In this document: positions 25,039 through 32,299 of the stretch, piece by piece
Position numbering within the stretch: position 1 is the stretch's first letter
How the letters are laid out: each line of letters opens with the position of its first letter
Source of the DNA: Candidatus Omnitrophota bacterium
GTDB lineage: Bacteria > Omnitrophota > Gorgyraeia > DTHP01
Reading direction: 5' to 3'
Assembly (NCBI GenBank): GCA_023819145.1
Contig: JAMWCW010000014.1
Location: 1-37,097, forward strand
DNA: 37,097 bases
Translations under genes and position numbers: made by a program
Notes under the pieces: model-generated
Told to the model about the DNA's origin: nothing
What the model saw: the letters and a program-made list of their open reading frames with translations, nothing else
Databases searched by the model: none

Positions 25039-25419
25039 CTATTCTTCTTCTAGTTCTTTAATACCTTTCGTAACATCATCTCTGACAATAAGGAGAATAG
25101 CAGAATGAGGAACAACAAGATATTTTCTCTTCTCAAACTCAATTTCAATTGCAGAATTGCGCAAAAAGATACAATAGTCACCTTCTTTTGCTTCAAGAGG
25201 AAAATATCTTTTATCTGTTCGTTGAGTAGTCCAGGGTTCTTCCTCTAAAACCGAAGGGTCGGGTACAGGATAACCCGGCCCTACCTTAACCACAGTCCCT
25301 CCTTGAATTTTATCTTTCTCCTTTACCCCCTCGGGGAGATAAAGACCACTATCGGTTTTCCCTTCTCCTGTATCCGGTTTAATTAAGACTCTATCCCCCA
25401 CTAAAATTAATTCTTTCAT
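25039..25419 (-). CDS. GroES-like co-chaperonin (Cpn10 family) with an insertion
   Basis: The 126-residue product starts LILVGDRVLIKPDTGEGKTDSGLYLPEG, as GroES does in its first strands and mobile loop. It continues with GTVVKVGPG and ends with VVPHSAILLIV. Compared with GroES (about 95 residues) there is an extra stretch around 50-80 (PVPDPSVLEEEPWTTQR...) in the place of the roof loop. No groEL lies nearby, and the gene is coupled to the release-factor-like gene, so it may be a specialised paralogue rather than the main GroES. Confidence 0.85.
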   Translation of the reverse strand: MKELILVGDRVLIKPDTGEGKTDSGLYLPEGVKEKDKIQGGTVVKVGPGYPVPDPSVLEEEPWTTQRTDKRYFPLEAKEGDYCIFLRNSAIEIEFEKRKYLVVPHSAILLIVRDDVTKGIKELEEE

Positions 25420-25455
25420 TTTATCTCCTATTTTTTAAAGTTAACTGCATAAAAA

Positions 25456-26073
25456 TTATTCTTCTCCAATTATTTTAACTTCACACTTACACAATTTTTT
25501 AAATTCTTCTGCATCTACCCGAGAACCCACAATGCTTCCCCAATGCATAGGAATGGCTATCTGAGGATTAAATAGATTTACAGCCGCAGAAGCCTCTTTA
25601 GCATTCATCGTATAAGTTCCACCCACAGGAACAAGGGCTATATCTGCTTTCAACTCTTTCATCTCAGGAATAAAATCGGTATCTCCTGCATGATAGATTC
25701 TCATATTTTCAATGTTGACTACAAAGCCTAAATATCCATTTTTTTTAGGATGAAAATTCTTATCTGTATTGTAGGAAAAAAAACCTTCTATATCTATTAC
25801 CTTGAGGTTAATTTTTTCTCCAGGTTTTATTAATCTTGTCGGATGCTTTAGCTTACCTCTTAAGGAATGCGGTCCTACAATTACTGTGTCAGGTTTTGAA
25901 ATCTTTTTAATGTCCTCTGGAGAAAAATGGTCGAAATGGTCATGAGTAATTAAAATTATATCCGCTGGGGAAAAAGTCTTCTTTAATTTATAAGGATCGA
26001 TGTAAATTTTTGACAAAGGAGCATCAATAAAAAATCCTGCATGCCCTAACCAATGAATTTTATCAAGCATCAC
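25456..26073 (-). CDS. Metallo-beta-lactamase-fold hydrolase (UPF0173/UlaG-like)
   Basis: The 205-residue product opens HWLGHAGFFIDA and has the metal-binding motif THDHFDHFSPED. Further metal ligands follow in IYHAGDTDF and IPMHWGS. The family contains lactonases and phosphodiesterases, so the reaction is not fixed by sequence. It lies 68 bases after the Dcd-like gene and 36 bases before the GroES-like gene. Confidence 0.9.
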   Translation of the reverse strand: MMLDKIHWLGHAGFFIDAPLSKIYIDPYKLKKTFSPADIILITHDHFDHFSPEDIKKISKPDTVIVGPHSLRGKLKHPTRLIKPGEKINLKVIDIEGFFSYNTDKNFHPKKNGYLGFVVNIENMRIYHAGDTDFIPEMKELKADIALVPVGGTYTMNAKEASAAVNLFNPQIAIPMHWGSIVGSRVDAEEFKKLCKCEVKIIGEE

Positions 26074-26141
26074 TTTCCACCCCCTTCTATTAAATCTAAA
26101 ACTCTAAATAAATTAAACTCTAACTCATAATTTATATATTT

Positions 26142-26678
26142 TTATTCTTGGGTTTTAAATTTTAAGTTTAAATTATATATTCCTTTATAGCCTTCTTTTA
26201 CCTCTTTAACTCTTAAAAAGACCAATTGTACAATACGGGCATTTTCTTTAATCCTTATCCCCTTGGGATTCTCTATTACTAGTATAAATTCACTTTTTCC
26301 TGTAAATCCTGCGTCCCATACACCTGTCTGAGTAAAAGCACCCATCCGCAAAAGGGAAGTGCGGGGAAAAGCAAGTGCTACCAAATCACGAGGTATATTA
26401 CATATCTCATTGGCAACTATTTTATACACCCCTTTTTTAAGAAACCACCAGCCATATTTATCTTGGGAGGATTTCTTAAAGGGTTTTCTTTTGCCTGTTT
26501 CTGACAACAATCGCTCTCGGTTAGAAAAATCCAACGCTCCTCTTTCTTTGAAGACATGAATCTCATCCACTGTAAGGTCAAATCCATTAGGAGTAATCTG
26601 TTTGTCTAAATCAATGTACCCCTCAATCAATTTAATTTTTTTTATCAACCCCCTAATCTCGTCTCCATTAAGAACCAT
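26142..26678 (-). CDS. dCTP deaminase / dUTPase-family protein (Dcd-like)
   Basis: The family removes the amino group from dCTP to feed dTTP synthesis, or hydrolyses dUTP. The product is 178 residues. Recognisable motifs are TPNGFDLTVDEIHVF, ALAFPRTSLLRMGAFTQTGVWDAGFTGKSE (the usual RSSxxR and VDPG(F/W)xG region) and ENARIVQLVFL. The start follows GGAGG by 3 bases and overlaps the SPL-like gene by 11 bases. It could also be a bifunctional dCTP deaminase/dUTPase. Confidence 0.85.
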   Translation of the reverse strand: MVLNGDEIRGLIKKIKLIEGYIDLDKQITPNGFDLTVDEIHVFKERGALDFSNRERLLSETGKRKPFKKSSQDKYGWWFLKKGVYKIVANEICNIPRDLVALAFPRTSLLRMGAFTQTGVWDAGFTGKSEFILVIENPKGIRIKENARIVQLVFLRVKEVKEGYKGIYNLNLKFKTQE

Positions 26679-27996
26679 AAACCTCCTTCCAGATAGCCCT
26701 ATTTTCCATACATAGATATACAGGAATTCCCCTCTTCCTTTTCTTAATCCATGAATAAACCTTTTTGTATATCATTATACGCAATTTATGATGATATCTC
26801 AACTTGTTATCAAAACCCAAGAAGAGTTCTTCATCAAGAATTTTATTATCCGGAAAACGGTTCTCGATGATTTTCTTTAACTGGGGATTAAATCTCAATG
26901 TTCCCAAGCTAATCCACGCAACTTTATCCTTGGATATGTTTTTAAAAATTAAATTTAATAAACCTCGATAATCATCTTCCCAATTTTTATGATAGATTAA
27001 TGGGTCTAAATGAAAACCTACTCTATAACCATGTTCAGCACAAAACTTAGCAGAAGCAATGCGCTCTTTTAATGAAGCAGTATAAAACTCAAGAGAATCT
27101 ATAATGCTTTGAGGGTTTAAAGACCAAGAAATAATGATGTTGTTTGCTGGCTTTATGTCTAAAAGGTTATCTATATTTTTTGATTTTGTTTTAAATTCAA
27201 ACAAAAGCTCTTTCCGTTCACGGAAAAACGATACCAAATCAAGAGACCACTTAGTTACATCATCGAGGGCAAGAGAATCGCTGAATTCTCCATTTCCTAA
27301 CCTTGGTTTACGAAAAAGTGGCGAATTAACGAAATTACGCGGTAATTTTTTAAAGAAGTCGTTAAGATTAGCGGGGATAACTATCCCTGGGGTATTTTTT
27401 AAATAAATCTGAAGATAACAATAAACACAATCGTAAATACAACCTACACCAAGATTCAGAACATTGTAACCGCAGGAAACGGATTTTTTTGTACAGGGGC
27501 ACCTTTTGAAAAAATCGTATCGCTCACGTATGATAAAGATGTTATCTCTTCTATAATTATATTCACCTATATCAAATTTTTTATCCTTCACATAATCCTT
27601 AAGCGAATCTATCTCTATAATTTTAGCGCTAGGGAAAAATTCCTTAAACCTCTGCACAAGATAACTATTCTTTATTTCTCTTTCTACGTAAATATTTTTG
27701 GGTAAGAACTTAAATGATCTCTGGGATTTAAATCTATTTCGAGCATCCAGCTCTAAATCAGGAAGATATAATTTCAAACCGTTACCACTTCTAAAGCTGG
27801 GGTATCTTCTTTTTAATAGGTTACTCTTTAGGCTTCTATAATCCTTATATTCTGTATCAGGAATTATTTCTGTAAAAGGCAAATTATCGCGTTTAGCTAT
27901 CTCAAAAATTAAACGCATAACTTCTCTTTTCTTATTTATGCCAAATGATGGGAATCTATACTTTACATATTCTTCTATTTTTCTAAAGTCGGGCAT
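26668..27996 (-). CDS. SPL-family radical SAM protein
   Basis: The protein resembles spore-photoproduct-lyase-like radical SAM enzymes. The cluster cysteines are C186, C190 and C193 (GCIYDCVYCYLQ), preceded by a CPCTKKSVSCGYNVLNLGVG segment with three further cysteines. It ends with FHLDPLIYHKNW and GTLRFNPQLKKII, both typical of the family. True SPL repairs UV photoproducts in spores; homologues in non-sporulating bacteria are of unknown function. Placement between purF-like and dcd-like genes suggests a nucleic-acid or nucleotide role, but that is inference. Confidence 0.9.
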   Translation of the reverse strand: MPDFRKIEEYVKYRFPSFGINKKREVMRLIFEIAKRDNLPFTEIIPDTEYKDYRSLKSNLLKRRYPSFRSGNGLKLYLPDLELDARNRFKSQRSFKFLPKNIYVEREIKNSYLVQRFKEFFPSAKIIEIDSLKDYVKDKKFDIGEYNYRRDNIFIIRERYDFFKRCPCTKKSVSCGYNVLNLGVGCIYDCVYCYLQIYLKNTPGIVIPANLNDFFKKLPRNFVNSPLFRKPRLGNGEFSDSLALDDVTKWSLDLVSFFRERKELLFEFKTKSKNIDNLLDIKPANNIIISWSLNPQSIIDSLEFYTASLKERIASAKFCAEHGYRVGFHLDPLIYHKNWEDDYRGLLNLIFKNISKDKVAWISLGTLRFNPQLKKIIENRFPDNKILDEELFLGFDNKLRYHHKLRIMIYKKVYSWIKKRKRGIPVYLCMENRAIWKEVYGS

Positions 27997-28008
27997 AAAG
28001 GCAGGTTT

Positions 28009-29454
28009 TTAATTTACTTGGTTGTTTCTTAACATTACTTTACTATCCTTTGCCAAACGCAAACATTTGCCTGTCCAGCAATAAAGACAAAGCTCATCCT
28101 CTGGTAGACCGATGGCTCTTATCATATCTTCAAGGGTCTGATATCTTAAAGTAGTAACCCCTAAATCCTCGGCAATCCAATCCACCATCTTTTGGTATTG
28201 GGGATTTTGGTAGTCAAGATATGCGGAAACATCATCTGTGTCCTTGCCTTCTAAATATCTAATTGCCCGACGAGCAGCAAGTTCATGAATAGTTCGCGTA
28301 GAAAAATTGAATTTACAAGGAAACATAAGCGGTGGACAGGCAACGCGCACATGCACTTCTCTTGCACCGCTATCCCAAAGTTTCTTTATGGTAAAATTTT
28401 TTAGCTGAGTCCCTCTCACAATAGAATCTTCGCAAACAACGATACTTTTTCCTGCAATTATTTCTTTAATCGGAACAAGCTTCATTCTGGCTATTAAATC
28501 CCTTGTCTCCTGTGAAGGAGGAGTATAGCTTCTTCCATATCCGGGAGTATATTTTACTAACGGCCGACGATAAGGTTTGCCCGATTCCATGGCGTATCCC
28601 AAAGCATGTCCTATACCTGAATCGGGAACGCCAGTTACAAGGTCTATAGCAATGTCTCTATCCCTTTTTGCCAAGAAACTTCCACATCTTTCCCTCACTA
28701 TTTCTACATTTATCCCTTCATAACTGGAAGCAGGAAAACCGGTGTATATCCAGAGAAAAGCACAGGTTTGTTTTTTATTTCCTCCAGAAACCTTTTGCAC
28801 CATACCACTATCATTTATCAGAACTATCCCTCCTGGCTCAAGATACTTGACAATCTCAAAACCTAAATTAAACAATGCCGAGGTTTCCGTAGTTACTGCC
28901 CAAGAATCATTACGCTTACCGATTATAAGCGGAGTGTATCCCAACTTATCTCTTGCGGCGTAAATACCCTCTTCCGAGAGGATAAGCAAAGAACAAGAAC
29001 CTTCGATAACCCTAAAAACATCCTCAATACCATCTACAATATCATCTCCGCGACTGATTAACTTAGCCACCAATTCAGTTTCATTAATCGCGCCTCTGCT
29101 CGTTTCGCTGAAAGACGCTCCTTGCTCCATTAGATAAGAAGCTAACTCTTTCTTATTCTCTACAAAACCATTGGTGACGATGCAAAAAGGACCAAGTTTT
29201 GATTTTAGATAGATGGGTTGTTCATCGGAAGAACTTATCACCCCTATGCCTTTATTTCCATCCATTCTCTTTATATCATCATAAAACTTTGCCTTGAATT
29301 GTGAATAACTTATATTATGAATCTGACGCACAAATTCTTTTCCCAAAATAGCTATTCCACCATATTCTGTACCCAAATGCGAATGATAGTCTATCCCATA
29401 ATAGAGGCTCTCTGCACAGTTATTCTTAGAAACCACTCCAAAAATTCCGCTCAT
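28009..29454 (-). CDS. PurF-like amidophosphoribosyltransferase lacking the catalytic Cys
   Basis: PurF makes phosphoribosylamine from PRPP and glutamine. The 481-residue product has an N-terminal Ntn glutaminase domain (about 1-230) and a C-terminal PRTase domain with the PRPP loop VVCEDSIVRGTQ (339-350) and LVTGVPDSG. C-terminal cysteines (CLYCWTGKC, near 455-465) recall the Fe-S ligands of PurF. The nucleophile Cys after Met1 is replaced: the start reads MSGIFGV. The GHxRY Arg region reads GIGVISSS, so that Arg is Ser74. N95-G96 is kept. The glutaminase site is therefore probably inactive, leaving ammonia-dependent PRPP amination or another PRPP-linked role. Its ATG overlaps the mazG stop (ATGA). 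Confidence 0.9.
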   Translation of the reverse strand: MSGIFGVVSKNNCAESLYYGIDYHSHLGTEYGGIAILGKEFVRQIHNISYSQFKAKFYDDIKRMDGNKGIGVISSSDEQPIYLKSKLGPFCIVTNGFVENKKELASYLMEQGASFSETSRGAINETELVAKLISRGDDIVDGIEDVFRVIEGSCSLLILSEEGIYAARDKLGYTPLIIGKRNDSWAVTTETSALFNLGFEIVKYLEPGGIVLINDSGMVQKVSGGNKKQTCAFLWIYTGFPASSYEGINVEIVRERCGSFLAKRDRDIAIDLVTGVPDSGIGHALGYAMESGKPYRRPLVKYTPGYGRSYTPPSQETRDLIARMKLVPIKEIIAGKSIVVCEDSIVRGTQLKNFTIKKLWDSGAREVHVRVACPPLMFPCKFNFSTRTIHELAARRAIRYLEGKDTDDVSAYLDYQNPQYQKMVDWIAEDLGVTTLRYQTLEDMIRAIGLPEDELCLYCWTGKCLRLAKDSKVMLRNNQVN

Positions 29455-30143
29455 TTTATACTTCCTTTACATCTCCTCATATATTTACTTGTCGCATCAT
29501 TAAGCACAGTCTCCGGCTCTATCTTCAAAAGGCGAGCGAGATTAACGATGTTAAACAACAAATATCCAATTGCTCTCTCTAACCCGGATAATTTGTCCCC
29601 ATTCTTTATCTTAATTTGCAACTCTTTTATCCCCCCTTCTACTTTTCTAAGAGTGCTTGGGATATCACTTTGTGCTAATCCTAAAAGCGACAATTTATTT
29701 TGCACCTTTATTGCTTTATGGAGTGCAGGAAGTATAGGGGGAATATCATCAAATATAGAACCATTCGATTCTTTAATCTTCCGTTTATGCCAAGCTTCTA
29801 TAACCTTATCTATTCCCATAATTTTCTCTTTTTCAAATACATGAGGATGTCTTCTTATCAATTTACTATAAATGCATTCGATTACCTCATTGATAGAAAA
29901 ATGCCCTTTTTCTTTGGCAAGCCGTGTATGAAAAACTATTTGATAAAGAAGGTCTCCCAATTCTTCCTTTAGCTTATGGGGATTCTTCCGGTCAATAGCA
30001 TCCAGGACTTCGCAGGTTTCCTCTATTAAACATATCTTCAGAGAACGATGATTCTGTTTTCTATCCCAAGGACATCCATGGGAAGAACGCAGGATATCCA
30101 TCAAGTTTACAAGACGAGAGAAAAGAAAATCGCTCTTTTTCAT
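29451..30143 (-). CDS. mazG: Nucleoside triphosphate pyrophosphohydrolase MazG
   Basis: MazG hydrolyses NTPs and dNTPs to monophosphates, in housecleaning or in response to starvation. The protein has tandem MazG domains. In the first, CPWDRKQNHRSL, EETCEVLDAI and EELGDLLYQIVFH supply the EExxE/ExxD metal site. The second (about 150-225), ending near NIVNLARLLKIEPE, is more degenerate. The ATG at 30143 is chosen over a TTG two codons earlier. The stop overlaps the purF-like start, so the two are translationally coupled. Confidence 0.92.
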   Translation of the reverse strand: MKKSDFLFSRLVNLMDILRSSHGCPWDRKQNHRSLKICLIEETCEVLDAIDRKNPHKLKEELGDLLYQIVFHTRLAKEKGHFSINEVIECIYSKLIRRHPHVFEKEKIMGIDKVIEAWHKRKIKESNGSIFDDIPPILPALHKAIKVQNKLSLLGLAQSDIPSTLRKVEGGIKELQIKIKNGDKLSGLERAIGYLLFNIVNLARLLKIEPETVLNDATSKYMRRCKGSIK

Positions 30144-30149
30144 AAACAA

Positions 30150-30179
30150 TAAATAAAAAAGGAATCAATAGCTCCTTTT
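30150..30179 (-). terminator. Possible rho-independent terminator after the EF-Tu-domain gene
   Basis: On the minus strand AAAAGGA (30173-30179) can pair with TCCTTTT (30157-30163) across a 9-base loop, followed by a T-rich run. The stem is AT-rich and weak, and the mazG start follows closely. Confidence 0.35.
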
Positions 30180-30267
30180 AAAAAGATTACCCCGATAATG
30201 AAAAACGGATGTTTTCTTTAATCGGAATGCTCGTGTTTCATAATTACTTAATCTTAAGAATGGTTTT

Positions 30268-30522
30268 TTAGGAAACTACTTTAAACACTTTATCATGAGG
30301 ATGGACTCTTTGTTCTACTTTTATACCTACCAACGCTCCTGCCTTTGCTTCTTCAACATTCTGATGTTCTACCTGGATAGAAGAAACTACTTGTTTAAAA
30401 TCGGTAGAGTGTCCTTTAATGTGAATAGTCTCTCCCACTTTTAGAACATCAGAAAGCTGGATAATACCCACATTGATGTTTCCGTAATAGTGTGTAATTG
30501 TTCCAATTTCTTTTTCCGACAT
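30268..30522 (-). CDS. EF-Tu domain-2-like small protein
   Basis: The 84-residue product (EIGTITHYYGNINVGIIQLSDVLKVGETIHIKGHSTDFKQ... AGALVGIKVEQRV) looks like a free-standing beta-barrel of the translation-factor domain-2 family. It has no GTPase domain. Such proteins are annotated as translation elongation factor-like in many anaerobes, but their function is unknown. The start has a very strong Shine-Dalgarno AAAGGAGGTGA. About 140 bases separate it from the PTS gene upstream; that stretch holds nothing I can name. Confidence 0.8.
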   Translation of the reverse strand: MSEKEIGTITHYYGNINVGIIQLSDVLKVGETIHIKGHSTDFKQVVSSIQVEHQNVEEAKAGALVGIKVEQRVHPHDKVFKVVS

Positions 30523-30662
30523 AACTCACCTCCTTTCTTTTTTACTTAGAACAGCAGTTAATAAATCATCAGGAACAAAATAAGAATAACCAAATTAAAT
30601 ATAAATACTTTAAACCCACTGGTTATTTATGCGTTTTCATTTTTTTGCGCTCTCTATTTCTT

Positions 30663-31133
30663 TTAAAACTTCTTCTGGTCCTCTTCTTTTATAATATTTA
30701 TAATTTCTTTATCGTCCTTTGCTTTAATGAGTGCATCTCTTAAATATTTGTCTTTAAGCAACCGCGAAATTCTTGCTAAAGCCTTGAGATGCGGACCTGC
30801 AGAATCTTCAGGAGCAAGCAACAAAAAGAAAATAAAAACTGGTTCCCCATCTAAGGCGTCAAAGTTTATTCCTCTTTTGGAAATCCCCATAGCAGCGGTA
30901 AGTTCTTTTAAACAATCACTTTTACCGTGAGGAATAGCAATTCCTTGTCCGATGCCTGTGCTTCCTAAAGCCTCACGATTCAAGATAACCTCAATTATCT
31001 TCTGCTTATCTTTATCTTTTAATTTTCCCGCTTTGATTAACAAATCTACTAATTCCTCGATAACTCCCTTCTTATCCAAAGATTTCAAATCAGAGTTGAC
31101 TGCCTTCTCACATAAAAATTCTGTTATTTTCAT
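30663..31133 (-). CDS. PTS IIA-type protein (fructose/nitrogen family)
   Basis: The 156-residue product has the EIIA-fru/PtsN fold. Phosphoacceptor His is in GQGIAIPHGKSD at about residue 70, and ALDGEPVFIFFLLLAPEDSAGPHLKALARIS is typical of the family. No other PTS proteins lie nearby, so it is more likely regulatory (as in PtsN) than part of a sugar transporter here. A Shine-Dalgarno (AAAGGAGC) precedes the ATG. Two octamer units (GTTAAAT-type) lie just upstream at 31152-31170. Confidence 0.9.
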   Translation of the reverse strand: MKITEFLCEKAVNSDLKSLDKKGVIEELVDLLIKAGKLKDKDKQKIIEVILNREALGSTGIGQGIAIPHGKSDCLKELTAAMGISKRGINFDALDGEPVFIFFLLLAPEDSAGPHLKALARISRLLKDKYLRDALIKAKDDKEIINIIKEEDQKKF

Positions 31134-31151
31134 CTCTGCTCCTTTCTTTTT

Positions 31152-31170
31152 CTATTTAACAATTTAACTA
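31152..31170 (-). repeat. Two GTTAAAT-type octamer units
   Basis: The minus strand reads AGTTAAATTGTTAAATAG, two units related to the array at 14594-14657. Short enough to be chance. Confidence 0.4.
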
Positions 31171-31183
31171 TTATTTTTATCAA

Positions 31184-31255
31184 GCGGGAGACGGGTTTCG
31201 AACCCGCGACAACAGCGTTGGCAACGCTGCGCTCTACCAACTGAGCTACTCCCGC
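31184..31255 (-). tRNA. tRNA-Gly (anticodon GCC)
   Basis: Acceptor GCGGGAG/CTCCCGC. The anticodon stem CAGCG/CGCTG encloses TTGCCAA, so the anticodon is GCC. The T-arm contains GGTTCGAAACC. CCA is not encoded. Confidence 0.95.
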
Positions 31256-31602
31256 GTCGTTCACTCTCGATTACTCAGCCTCTTGCCGTAATTCTACCGC
31301 TTATTATTTATCTAAATCCTAATTCCTTATGCAACGGCGTTCACTCCCCAAAGGGGCTCTACCCCTATGGCGCTCGCTCATCTTTATTCGCTCGCTGTTA
31401 CCCCGAAAGCGTGAGGGAACTTTTCCCCACAACCCCTTTTAGATTTTTGGCAGTTAGTATCTTATAGATATCCATTAATTATCCTGCATTGCAGGATAAC
31501 TGCCCAAAATCTCTCAAATTTTAATGACGGCATTAAACAAAATCTGCACCAATCTGTGTTTGATATTTAAAACCTATTTGAATCTATGTCATCTGTTATT
31601 TT
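31256..31602. other. Gene-free stretch between tRNA-Gly and tRNA-Leu
   Basis: About 350 bases with no coding frame I would accept. It contains degenerate GGCGTTCACTCCCC and CGCTCGCT-type runs around 31338-31400 and the hairpin element at 31441-31512. Confidence 0.6.
31441..31512. repeat. Compound hairpin element
   Basis: Outer arms AGATTTTTGGCAGTTA (31441-31456) and TAACTGCCCAAAATCT (31497-31512) are inverted with about one mismatch. Inside are TATCTTATAGATA (a small hairpin) and a near-perfect palindrome with arms TTATCCTGCA (31479-31488) and TGCAGGATAA (31490-31499). The palindrome overlaps the outer right arm, so the two folds are mutually exclusive. Confidence 0.7.
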
Positions 31603-31682
31603 GCGGACGGAGAGAGTCGAACTCTCAACCCAAAGGGATACGGTTCTAAGCCGTACGCGTATGCCAATTCCGCCACGTCCGC
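31603..31682 (-). tRNA. tRNA-Leu (anticodon TAG)
   Basis: Acceptor GCGGACG/CGTCCGC. The anticodon stem TACGG/CCGTA encloses CTTAGAA (anticodon TAG). A variable arm and the GAGTTCGACTC T-arm fit a leucine tRNA. Confidence 0.93.
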
Positions 31683-31690
31683 TTTTCTCT

Positions 31691-31763
31691 GGGCCGTGCA
31701 GGAATCGAACCTGCGACCTTGGGATTAAGAGTCCCCTGCTCCACCTATTTGAGCTAACGGCCC
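31691..31763 (-). tRNA. tRNA-Lys (anticodon CTT)
   Basis: Acceptor GGGCCGT/ACGGCCC. The anticodon loop CTCTTAA gives CTT, and the T-arm is GCAGGTTCGATTCCTGC. The 27-43 pair of the anticodon stem is a G-A mismatch, which is slightly unusual. Confidence 0.92.
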
Positions 31764-31877
31764 TACGCAGTAAACTCTTATTTTATTACCGCAATTTAAT
31801 TATTTTAACAAAGAATACAAATTTCTGCAACAAACTATTTCGTCCTGCAGAGGATATAAATCTATCGTAATCTCCTT

Positions 31878-31917
31878 TGGCGCGCCCGGGGTGAATCGAA
31901 CATCCAACCTAATGGTT
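31878..31917 (-). tRNA. 3' half of a split tRNA-Arg(TCT)-like gene, with encoded CCA
   Basis: Reads AA (37-38), CCATT (39-43), AGGTT, then T-arm GGATG-TTCGATT-CACCC, acceptor CGGGCGC, discriminator G and CCA. It has no 5' half in place. Its acceptor pairs fully, with one G-U, with GTGCCCG at 32093-32099. The T-stem has one A-C mismatch. Confidence 0.6.
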
Positions 31918-31935
31918 CTCCCGTAACTCATTGGC

Positions 31936-32008
31936 GCCCCGAGCAGGAGTTGAACCTGCAACCTTTGGGTTCGAAGCCCACTACTCTAGCCAATTGAGCT
32001 ATCGGGGC
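31936..32008 (-). tRNA. tRNA-Arg (anticodon TCG), lying between two tRNA halves
   Basis: Acceptor GCCCCGA/TCGGGGC. The anticodon stem GTGGG/CCCAA encloses CTTCGAA (anticodon TCG), and the T-arm is GCAGGTTCAACTCCTGC. It is a complete canonical tRNA without encoded CCA. It lies inside the 145-base interruption of the TCT-type tRNA. Confidence 0.93.
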
Positions 32009-32062
32009 ATGAATGGAAAACGGGATCCCGAAGAAATTCTATAGTAGTGAACTACATTCGGG

Positions 32063-32099
32063 AGAATCCAGCCACTCTATCCTATTGAGCTACGGGCAC
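32063..32099 (-). tRNA. 5' half of a split tRNA-Arg(TCT)-like gene
   Basis: Reads GTGCCCG, TA, D-arm GCTC-AATAGGATA-GAGT, G26, then GCTGG (27-31) and ATTCT. The last three bases would be anticodon TCT at 32063-32065. Joined to 31917-31881 it gives a 74-base tRNA with loop ATTCTAA. In that anticodon stem, three pairs are Watson-Crick, one is wobble and one (28-42) is a mismatch. After the T, the next bases CCCG form part of an 8-bp helix with CGGGAGAA at 31916-31923. Confidence 0.55.
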
Positions 32100-32100
32100 A

Positions 32101-32198
32101 TCCGACAATATCCCAATGTCAATCTCGCGAATTTACTATAGCCGGGAAACCTACTATTCTATCACTACTCCTAAGGTAGGTAATTGAGCTAAGGAAAC
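32101..32198 (-). pseudogene. Degenerate tRNA-like unit upstream of the split tRNA
   Basis: It begins GTTTCCTTAGCTCAATTACC, like the D-arm start of the two Arg-type units that follow, at a similar spacing (starts at 32198, 32099, 32008). I find no matching acceptor 3' strand and no clear anticodon arm. It may be a decayed tRNA or a spacer. Confidence 0.35.
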
Positions 32199-32214
32199 AA
32201 AGAAAATTTGTATC

Positions 32215-32244
32215 AGTATAACATAAAAAATATATTTTCTCCAA
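32215..32244 (-). promoter_or_regulatory. Possible promoter of the tRNA-Arg region
   Basis: TTGGAG (32239-32244), 18 bases, then TATACT (32215-32220) on the minus strand, 16 bases before the first tRNA-like unit. It could drive the whole tRNA cluster leftward. Confidence 0.5.
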
Positions 32245-32299
32245 TAGAAAAGAATTTGTTTTGAGTTTAGGGTTTAGAATTTGTGATTTATGGGTTTAA

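Noticed and set aside
31586-31870. 94-residue plus-strand open frame
   Set aside because: It is the reverse complement of tRNA-Leu and tRNA-Lys.
31918-32062. Group I intron in the interrupted tRNA-Arg
   Set aside because: The exon ends in T and the interruption ends in G, and GGGATCC could pair with the exon end. But only 145 bases are available and 73 of them are a tRNA, leaving no room for a group I core.
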